Origin: Triticum aestivum
Lineage: Eukaryota; Streptophyta; Magnoliopsida; Poales; Poaceae
Length of the DNA: 64,000 bases
Direction: 5' to 3'
Assembly: GCF_018294505.1 (NCBI RefSeq)
Contig: NC_057811.1
Location: 25,610,197-25,674,196, forward strand
In this document: one piece after another, positions 55,987 through 64,000 of the stretch
Position numbering within the stretch: position 1 is the first letter of the stretch
Layout: each line of letters begins with the position of its first letter
The notes under the pieces: model-generated
Databases searched by the model: none
Told to the model about the DNA's origin: nothing
Seen by the model: the letters and a program-made list of their open reading frames with translations, nothing else
Position numbers and translations under genes: made by a program

Positions 55987-58541
55987 CTACCGTGGGTATC
56001 TTGATGACAACAAATACTCTTCTTCCAGGCTATATTGTCTGCTCACCTCCTCTGTGCTCTTACCCTGTACCACTGCATGACTAGGTGCATCCATCTCATA
56101 CATCTTAACATTTTCATGGGGTACTCGAAGGCTCTCGAGGGTCATCTCAACTTGCCTCATGGTTGGCCGGTGGTCTCCTTCCATCCTCACGCATGCCGCT
56201 GCAAGCATAGCTACCTCTTCAACCTCCTTGCCCCCTTCCACCATGACCTGATGATCTAGCGCACGGACTAGATCGTCTGTTGCAAGCAACGCGGTAAAAT
56301 GTGCGACAAGGCTTTCCTCCTCATCCGATCGAAATGAGCATGGTTTCTTCTTGGTGAGAAGCTCCATGAGGAGAACGCCAAAGCTATAAACGTCACTCTT
56401 CTCAGTGAGCCGCCCCGAATAGTAGTACATGGGGTCTAGGTACCCGAATGTCCCTTGGATGGCGGTCGCATCCCCTATTTGATCGATCAGAATGCACCTC
56501 AAAGCTCCGAAGTCCGACACCTTTGCTATGAGATTGTCATCTATCAAAATGTTCTGGGACTTGATATCCCTGTGGACTATAGGGACTGATACGGCCGAGT
56601 GAAGGTATGCGAGAGCTCTAGCGGTCTCTGTTGCAATTCTCAGCCGATCCACCCATGGCAATGATGATTCAGGCTCTTCAACATGAAGATGATGGTAAAG
56701 AGTCCCATTAGAGATGAACTCATACACTAGCAATGGCACCTCCGTCTCGAGGCAGTATCCAAAGAGCTTCACCATGTTCCGATGGTTGATCTGAGAGAGG
56801 ATGGTTACTCGTTGATGAACTCGTCTATCTCCCTTTGAATGGCGACCTTGGACTTCTTGATCGCCACGACGTGCAGGTCTGACATGATCCCTTTGTACAC
56901 CGTGCCCTGCCCTCCTCCACCAATCTCACGTGCTTTGTCGAAATTGTTTGTGGCCTTCTCCAACTCCACCAAGGAGATGATCATCCTCTCGGCGATGTCC
57001 GTGTTTTGTGACACCAGTTGCTGCAAGAGATATCCCCTGTTTTGCTTGAAGAACTTCTGCTTCAACATTTTTGCCCTCCGATGCTTCATCTTCCGGGTCA
57101 AAAAGATGGCGCCAAGCACCATGAGTAGAAGGCCAGTGCCGCTGCCAATTCCTATGCCGACACTTAAACCTGAAAAGATATGAGAGAAAACGTGTACTAT
57201 CTTATTAGGAAATGGTCTCTGATGTGTGATGTGAAACAGAGCAAGAACTCTCTCTCTCTCTGATGTCGTGCTCGCAGCCATCTTGGACATGGGGGTTGCC
57301 GCGCGCCCCACTCGGGCACCGGCAGATGTATCCGCCGGGCGTGTTGGTGCACTCGCCGCCGGAGCAGGCGCCGGGCAGCATGCACTCGTCGACGTCTTGG
57401 CATCCGTCGGTGAGGTACGGGTTGCCCTGGTACTCGTCCTGGCTACGGCACGTAGCCGGTGCGGTAGTTGCCGGTGACGTTGAGGCATGAGCTGAGAGCA
57501 TCTCCAACGGCCGCCCAATACATGGCGCCCAAAAAATGGGTTTACAGCGCGTAAGTAGTTTTTTTAGGACGCTAGAGGACGTTTGCTCCAACAAGCGCTG
57601 TAAAATATGCAGCGCGCGAGTCCAGCGGTCCCATCTGCAGCAGCCCAGAGTTTGTAATGCGCCCGCATTTTTTGTGCGGATGCTGGAGATTTCAAATTGA
57701 GTCCGCGCGCGCTAAAAGCAGTTTTTATACCGCGCGTCGTTTGTATAGCGCTTTTGTTGGAGATGCTCTGAGGCCGCTCCGGCACGCGCTCCTCGCCGTG
57801 TCCCCCGGGCAGCCCGACGTCCCCAGCGTGTCCTGCGGCTGCGGAAGCGGCCTGGACTCCACGGTCCACTCCAGCACCACGGGGATCGGCGTCCGGGTCG
57901 ACGCGTCCGCGAGCGACGTGTTGAGGAGCGCGGCGGAGACGCCCTCGAACCAGCCCCTCTCGGCGATGCGAACGTACGCGGGCAGCTCGCCGTCCTTCTC
58001 GTGGTTGGGGTCCACCCACTTGAACTCCACGCCGTAAGACGGGCGGCCGATGGGGATGGGCGTCTCGCAGCAGCCGATGCCGGCGCACTTGGCGACCTCG
58101 TCGAGCGAGCTGGTGGCGGCGCTGGACCACCGGTCGTTGACGGCGCAGAAGGCAGAGCAGCCGACGATGACGTTGCCGGTCTCCCCGAGCAGCGTGGCTT
58201 GCACGTTGCACCCGGTGACCAGGAACTGGTTGCGCGTCTCCGAGGGCGCCGGCGAGGCCGCCCCACGTGCCGTTGCCCTCGGGGGTCCCGTGGTAGGTGA
58301 TGTTCACGGCGCCTGCGGTGTCCATGGCGCGCCCCGTGGAGTTGGCCAGCGAGATGTCTGCGACCTCGAGGGTGCCGCTGCGGCCGCCGGTGAGCAGCCG
58401 TTCTCGGCCGCGCGCCCGGTCGCAGGTCAGGTTGAAGCCCGTCCAGTAGCACCCTTCGCCGATGCCGAACGCAGTGTATGCAAGCCGTGTCACAACAGCA
58501 GTTGTAGGTGCAAATACAATGAGCAAGCAGCAGGAGAACAA
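55987..58541 (-). pseudogene. Wall-associated kinase (WAK) gene, disrupted
   Basis: WAKs are plasma-membrane receptor kinases that sense pectin and damage or pathogen cues. From the 5' side: a hydrophobic start, galacturonan-binding (GUB_WAK) sequence (GEGCYWTGFNLTCD, GNVIVGCSAFCAV, CAGIGCCETPIPIG), an EGF-like module (DVDECMLPGACSGGECTNTP), a transmembrane segment (GTGLLLMVLGAIFL) and a kinase with the glycine loop GGGGQGTVYKG, VAIKK, HRDIKSQNILID, DFG and a complete C-lobe to the stop at 55987. Lesions: the conserved start of GUB_WAK is missing, an extra G near 58265, a MITE at 57496-57768, about 2 bp lost near 57443, and 1 bp lost near 56805 just after EFINE. All kinase motifs survive, so loss of function is probably recent. 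Confidence 0.88.
57496..57768. mobile_element. MITE inserted in the WAK ectodomain, 273 bp
   Basis: Inverted ends GAGCATCTCCAAC / GTTGGAGATGCTC, flanked by TGA at 57493-57495 and 57769-57771 (or CTGAG if the ends are read two bases shorter). WAK coding sequence resumes on the other side (ACRSGL, then SSCLNVTGNYRTG), confirming insertion into an exon. Superfamily uncertain. Confidence 0.85.
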
Positions 58542-58559
58542 GCTGAGTAGTATATAAAT

Positions 58560-59977
58560 CTAAGTTTCAGAACGACTTGCACGAGATTATATATATGGGA
58601 TCATTTGCTCCAGTTCTTCAAACTTTATTCAAAAAGACTCAGATGTTTAAAAAAAATCCTTACAAGCAAGAAAAAGAGATGTTCTTTGTCATAGAGCACT
58701 ATGTTCATGAGAAAAGGCCGGTAACATGAATCCAATCTTTTATATTACCTTCTCCGGTTTCAGCCAATATGCCACTGAAGACCTCACATCTCATTTTCTA
58801 GAGCAGATTTCTCTGAACCTCCTTGCTTCAGAAGCAGATGCATCGTTATCAACCAACTAACTTCCGGAGCATTTTCCATGTTCTGCATACGTTACTCGCA
58901 TAGTAAGATAGCTGTTGCACAATATTGGATCGCACCTCTAATCATGGACCCCAACTCGCACAATATGCAGAAGTTTCTAGGACTGAACTAAAGAAACTAT
59001 TTCTAGGACTGAATTAAAGAGGTTAACAAAGCAAATATCTACAAGATACAGGCATTTTCTGAACTCATGTTTGCCTTTTACATATGCAATAACATGTGCA
59101 CTTATGCAAGTGAAGGAACCTGTGCTAAGATAAGGATACATAACAGCACTTGGGTTGCAAATATGTTGCTTTATTATACTACTAGTATAAAGCAGAGGCA
59201 GACAACGGATACAGTCATTACTCATTACCACAGGGTGGATACAGTTCGACAGTTTGACAATGGTCAGACTGAACCAACTAATCCAAGAGAGCTGAAGCTT
59301 TGAAGTGAGCAGTCTATGTCATCTGTAAATCGGATACGGGGGCATGACTATAAAAACCAGCCAACGGTTGTAGGCAAAAACAGAGACCACCTCTTTGCAT
59401 AGACTTCAATTTTTCTCTCATAGTACTGTCTGGGTTCTTCTCATCTATTGCTCTTGCAGAATCGAGCATCTTCCACGCCAGAACAAAAATCAGAATCAGC
59501 TTCATCACCCGTCATGTCATCATCATTCTTGCCATCACCGGTTTCACCATCCTTATCTTTGCCATTTGAGTTTTGCCCAAGGTATCAGTATTTACCATGA
59601 TATTATTATAAAATGAAAAGCACAAACAACAGAAAGCACATAGATAACACATCATATATACAAACCTCAGTTGATGGCATGCACCTAGAATTCATACATG
59701 TGCATGGCTAGTTCCATATCTACAATATACTAGAACATCGATTGATACATTCATGATAGATCTGCAGAGTATTAAATTACATTTCAACAGCAAACCAAGA
59801 ACCAATGTTGGTTCTAGTACAATACGAAAACAGCATTAAAACCTTGAATACATATCCTGACCACTTCTAGTACAATACCTGAATATTGATTGATACATTC
59901 ATGATAAATCTCAAAAGCATTTATTGAATTAAATGAGAGCAAACCAAGAACCAGTGCTGGTAATCTCATCTCAGCTC
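58560..59977. other. Intergenic DNA between WAK and RLP
   Basis: AT-rich. TTGATTGATACATTCATGATA occurs twice (about 59738 and 59887) within a local duplication that includes GCAAACCAAGAACCA (59791 and 59939). A 64-codon minus-strand frame at 59314-59508 begins with a signal-like MMKLILIFVLAW but has no other support. Confidence 0.4.
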
Positions 59978-62902
59978 CTACCCATTAATTTTACCTCTCA
60001 AGGAAGCCCAGGTAACAGCCACTTGCACATAAGCCCGGTCATACAGGCTGTCACAGAGCGAGTACCACGAAACTCTCCATCTCCTCTTGAACAAGAAGGT
60101 ACAGAAGACCACCCAGAGACCCGTCACATATCCAGAGCTCATGGCGAGGAAAAACGAAACCAAGTCGCCAGTTGCATCTCCATGGTGCTCTCCTGGAATT
60201 GGCCCGGGTTGTGTCGAACAATTTATAGAGAGAGGAGGACCGCAGAGGCCGGGGTTGCCAATATAAATATATGCTGGGTCTTCGAGTGTTTGCAGTTGAT
60301 TTCCAGTTGGTATCTTTCCTCTGAGATTGTTGTAGGACAGGTTCAGGTGACTCAGTGACGTGAGAGCCGATAAGCTTGAACGGATTTCACCAGACAAATC
60401 ATTGTGTGATAGGTCGAGTGACTCCACTTTCATTAAGGCACCAACATTCTCAGGGATTTTTCCATTGAAGTTGTTCCATGATAAGTTCAGGTTCTTCAAT
60501 TCCATAAGAGTATTAATTTCTTCAGGAATCTCTCCGGTAAGACTATTACATGATAAATCAAGATTCACCATATATATAAGTTCTCCTGTATATAATCGCT
60601 CTTGACCTTTTGTGAGTACTGTCAAATTCTCAGTATAGTCAACTGGATTATTGTCACCGAACCGTGCACCACCATAACTGATTGCATGTTGAAGATAAAC
60701 AAAGGTGCCTCTTGCTTGTTGCATGGCTGTCCAATGGATGATAGATCTTGGTATGCTCCCTGAGATATTATTGTTGGCAAGGTCCAAATATTGAAGATGA
60801 ACAAGCTTCGTAAGCTCGACTGGAATGTGACCATAAAACATATTGGATCTCAGTCGTAGGAATGACAAAGACAATAGCTTCTCCCCAATCCATGCTGGTA
60901 AAGTCCCAGAGAATTGATTATGTCCGAGATCAAGAAAGATGAGTTGGGGGCATTTCTGCAGAAGTGAAGGAAATTCACCAGAGAGGTTGTTGTTTCTGAA
61001 ACTTAGATTAATGATACTCAGGCCTGTCATGTATGTGCTAGATACATTGACTATGCAATCAGTAATTGACCCATTGAGATTATTTCTTGATAGGTCTAAC
61101 AGCTGCAATGATCGCAACTTGCACAAAGAAGATGGAATGGCGCCAGAGATCATGTTGTCGTATAGAAGAAGTGTTCGAAGTCCTGGCGCTCCAAAGTCTG
61201 ATGGTAGTGGTCCAACTATATTGTTCCGACTGAGATCCAGGTCGGTTAGACTGATGGGAAACTTACTTATTGAACCACCAAGCTGGTTAGAACTGAAATC
61301 CATTTCTAACGCAATCATAAATTCCATTGTTGACGGGAGGACTCCTTTAATCTCATTATTTCGGATATTGATAACCATAGCTGTGGAAACTGTTATCCAA
61401 AACCAATCTGGTACAATATCATTGATGCTTGTGTTCGATATATCAAGACTCCTTACTTGTGTTTGCCATTGAAGCCACACTGGAAATTTAGGCCCTAGCT
61501 GGCAGGACCGAAGGTAAATTTCTCCTAGACTGAAAGGAGGAACCCATGTTGCACTAACTGTGATGGCTATGGAGTTATCTGACAAGTCCAATAGGTATAA
61601 CATCTCTAGACGTGATAAATGGCCCTCATGTATGACCCCATCCAGGTTGTTGGAGCCAAGGTCCAACATTGCTAGATTTGTGAGCTCCCCTAACCACACC
61701 GCCGGCAAATGACCAGTGAGTTTGTTCTTATCGAGAAACAGCTGACTTATGTTGCTTAGGGATTCTACTGGTGTGGTTGGCAGGCTTCTAGTCAGATTGC
61801 AGTTTGATGCAGATAACGATTGTAGTTTATTCTGTGAACAACTGGGCAATTGATTGAAAAATTCTTGTATATTTCCATTGATATTGTTGCCTGATAAAGA
61901 TAATGCCTCCAAATTACATAGGTTCTTCATACCGGCAGGTATCATGCCCACAAGGTTATTATATAATAACGAAAGTTCCACCATGGAGGTCATATTAACC
62001 ATCTCGTTTGGAAATGAGCCATAGAAACCATTCAACGAGATGTCTAGATGCTTGAGGCTAGTTAAATCCCAAAACCAGTTGGGCGTGCTAGGCTTATGGA
62101 ACTCATTGTATGGAAGGTGGAGTGCTTCAAGAGATGTAAGGTTTGAGAGCTGAAGAGAGTCAGGGCTACTTCTAAGCTGGCAAGAGGAAAGATCAAGAAC
62201 TTTCAGAGTTGGAAGCATGTTCACCACGGGAAGCCAGTGAACAATTGTACTGAGGTTCACTTCGGCCATATCTAGGTGCTCAAGTGAAGTTAACCGTGAC
62301 AACCATGTGATATCAGTGGAGTATGTGCCATGATGGAAAGAATAATCATAACTCTCATCATTTTCGGTCGCAAGATTTAAGTATCCTAAGTTGGAGAGAT
62401 TACCCATCTGCGGTGGTATCCTTCCAATGAACTGTGAATATGATAGGTCGAGATATCTCAGCTGATGGAGAGAACCCATGAACTCCGGTATTTGTATCTT
62501 GTCGAAGCTGTTCCAGCTGAGGTCGAGATACCGAAGATGATGTAAACCAAGCAACGAGGAGCTTATGTTGCCTGCTAGCGCCTGCCCGTTTACGTAATCA
62601 GTGCTTCCGAGATCGAGCCTGACAACATGGCCGGTTCTGTTGCTGCAGTAGACGCCCTTCCATCGGCAGCAGTCATCGCCCTTCCATGATGAAAGGAGGC
62701 TGGCAGGGTCTGACAGGCCTGCCCTGAAGGCAAGAAGGGCAGACTTCTCACCGGCAACACAGCTGGGGATCGCATCGTTTGGATGCAGGGCAGATGTGCT
62801 GCCCTCTATGGTGCTCTTGGCATGAGTGAACAAGAGCAAGGCTATGACTATTTGGATGCAGGCGAAGTGAAGTGTGTCCATGGGAGATTTTGCCATGAAC
62901 AT
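59978..62902 (-). CDS. Leucine-rich-repeat receptor-like protein (RLP), EIX/Cf type
   Basis: A complete single-exon, 974-residue frame. Signal peptide about 1-30 (ACIQIVIALLLFTHA); LRR N-terminal cap at about 46-86 with paired cysteines (CC at 78-79) and WKGDDCCRWKGVYC; then a long series of roughly two dozen extracytoplasmic LRRs (LxxLxxLDLSxNxxxGxIP). An island near LTVLTKGQERLYTG precedes the last repeats; the cap ends GNPGLCGPPL; one transmembrane helix at about 914-938; a 36-residue basic tail lacks a kinase. Such proteins recognise extracellular elicitors and signal through SOBIR1/BAK1-like co-receptor kinases (family knowledge). Start at 62902 was chosen as the first ATG; ATGs at 62896 and 62881 are alternatives. 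No lesions; probably functional. Confidence 0.93.
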   Translation of the reverse strand: MFMAKSPMDTLHFACIQIVIALLLFTHAKSTIEGSTSALHPNDAIPSCVAGEKSALLAFRAGLSDPASLLSSWKGDDCCRWKGVYCSNRTGHVVRLDLGSTDYVNGQALAGNISSSLLGLHHLRYLDLSWNSFDKIQIPEFMGSLHQLRYLDLSYSQFIGRIPPQMGNLSNLGYLNLATENDESYDYSFHHGTYSTDITWLSRLTSLEHLDMAEVNLSTIVHWLPVVNMLPTLKVLDLSSCQLRSSPDSLQLSNLTSLEALHLPYNEFHKPSTPNWFWDLTSLKHLDISLNGFYGSFPNEMVNMTSMVELSLLYNNLVGMIPAGMKNLCNLEALSLSGNNINGNIQEFFNQLPSCSQNKLQSLSASNCNLTRSLPTTPVESLSNISQLFLDKNKLTGHLPAVWLGELTNLAMLDLGSNNLDGVIHEGHLSRLEMLYLLDLSDNSIAITVSATWVPPFSLGEIYLRSCQLGPKFPVWLQWQTQVRSLDISNTSINDIVPDWFWITVSTAMVINIRNNEIKGVLPSTMEFMIALEMDFSSNQLGGSISKFPISLTDLDLSRNNIVGPLPSDFGAPGLRTLLLYDNMISGAIPSSLCKLRSLQLLDLSRNNLNGSITDCIVNVSSTYMTGLSIINLSFRNNNLSGEFPSLLQKCPQLIFLDLGHNQFSGTLPAWIGEKLLSLSFLRLRSNMFYGHIPVELTKLVHLQYLDLANNNISGSIPRSIIHWTAMQQARGTFVYLQHAISYGGARFGDNNPVDYTENLTVLTKGQERLYTGELIYMVNLDLSCNSLTGEIPEEINTLMELKNLNLSWNNFNGKIPENVGALMKVESLDLSHNDLSGEIRSSLSALTSLSHLNLSYNNLRGKIPTGNQLQTLEDPAYIYIGNPGLCGPPLSINCSTQPGPIPGEHHGDATGDLVSFFLAMSSGYVTGLWVVFCTFLFKRRWRVSWYSLCDSLYDRAYVQVAVTWASLRGKING

Positions 62903-64000
62903 GTGGTCTTCTTTTCTCCCGGGTCAGTTATATGTTCTTCTTGAGATAGCAGACCAATGAGGACTTTGGGACGGCGAACCCAATCCCGTCCATCTCCCTC
63001 GGACGACCACAAGAATACTGCAGCTGAATGGGGGAGGGGAATGTGGAAGGAGGCGACCTTGCGATCTGGAGGCTGGCAGCGCCGGTGACGAGGACGGAGA
63101 CGCCGGCGAGCGGATCCGCCCGCGACGCGCCTCTTTCATGTTCCCCGCGGCTGCCTCCGGACGACGGACCAGGCTTGGCCGCCGCCTCGGCTACTCTGCT
63201 GGCGCAGGTCGCCGGGCATGTCGGAGTGAGCAGAGTAGGCAGCCCACACCGTGGGGATGAAGATCTAGTCCCTGCCCGTGATATCTTTTCTTTTTTCTCT
63301 TTTATTTACATAGGGAATATTAATACACCTGGCCTCCCTATTAACCAGATGTCTCAAATCGCATCCATCAAGAATATACACAGCAAAAAAACAGAAGAAA
63401 TAGATTCCCTTCCCGCTGATCAATCACTAGCATCATCAGCACTCTGACCATCACCAAATACAGCACTCAGATTACAAAAGAGGTTCTCATAAACAACACC
63501 TCCAAAAAAGAAATACAATGCACAAGCATTATCGTTCCCCGATCGAAATCTTGGGTTTTCATTCTAGAGAAAGTCCGAGTTCCCCGGTCGGCGTCGGCGG
63601 CGGTGGGAACTTCTCTCCCCACAACTGGCGGGCTCTTTGCGGGCGGGCAACTCCAGCAGGTGGTGGCGCACTGGCGGTGGGGCATGACGGCGGGGTCACG
63701 CGCGTGTCGTGCGCCCACGGCGACTCCTGGTGGCGGCATGGGGGGCCGCTCGCTGCGCGCCCGTGGTGGCCCTCGTGGCTCGATCTGGTGCGACCAGATC
63801 TAGCCGCCGGCACCTCGGGTGGCCCTGGGCTCCCCACCGGCGGCGGTGGCGGCCCCTGGCCGGGGCGTCCCTCCAGTGGCTGGTGGTGGCTCCGGCTGGG
63901 TCCTCCCGTGCTTCGGGTCGGCGCAGTGGTGGTAGCTCGTGGGGGTTGCACGGGTCGTCGGCAGGGGCGCGACACGGCGTTTGCTGCTAGACGACGGGGT
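62903..64000. other. RLP 5' flank and unclassified GC-rich DNA
   Basis: 62903-63260 is the RLP promoter/leader side, with no clear TATA box identified. 63280-63560 reads, on the minus strand, like an AT-rich 3' untranslated or retroelement tail. 63560-64000 is GC-rich with proline/arginine-rich frames on the minus strand that lack recognisable domains; it may be the edge of a further element or gene outside the window. Confidence 0.35.

Noticed and set aside
59314..59508. Small secreted peptide gene (minus)
   Set aside because: Signal-like start only; the remainder lacks a cysteine pattern or other support.

Overview
The window looks like nuclear DNA of a large-genome grass, most likely a Triticeae species (wheat, Aegilops, barley or rye). 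Reasons: GT-AG introns, nested transposable elements (TEs), CACTA ends beginning CACTAG with 3-bp target duplications, Stowaway MITEs with CTCCCTCCGTTCC ends, Copia LTRs primed at TGGTATCAGAGC, and grass-type mTERF, wall-associated kinase and LRR receptor genes. Species and chromosome cannot be read from the sequence. Most of the window is TE; the gene models come from reading frames, splice signals and remembered family motifs, with no alignment run.

Layout. 1-3362: repeat DNA with an unidentified two-exon coding remnant and an LTR plus primer-binding site. 3363-14470: complete CACTA transposon (TSD AAG) with a decayed TNP2-type transposase, a second gene ending in a Ulp1-like domain, and three clusters of ACCGGT hairpins. 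14571-15547: Harbinger-type element (TSD TTA). 15735-16712: internally deleted mTERF gene plus a second mTERF tail. 17435-18282: hAT-type element (TSD GTCACTGC). 19491-24100: MULE with ~250-bp TIRs (TSD GTTAAGGAA), holding a GRF-like/coiled-coil gene and the N-terminal part of a MuDR-type transposase. 25520-27055 (minus): apparently intact host gene with a Tudor-like domain and two AT-hooks. 27560-33411: AT-rich repeats, MITEs and one end of another CACTA element.

33423-55889 is proposed to be one very large, nested MULE. It has a GC-rich passenger gene split by a solo LTR, a 318-bp tandem repeat, a 9-exon Ulp1-like gene (plus strand), a pair of divergent U6-type small-RNA promoters, and a FAR1-type MULE transposase (minus strand) split inside its zinc knuckle by an 8.6-kb Copia element (TSD ATAAT). 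The transposase frame is broken only by four TAG codons.

55987-58541 (minus): wall-associated kinase pseudogene with a MITE in its ectodomain. 59978-62902 (minus): intact 974-residue LRR receptor-like protein. These two point to an immune-receptor neighbourhood. Only the AT-hook/Tudor gene and the receptor-like protein look like functional host genes; the remaining coding regions are TE genes or broken.
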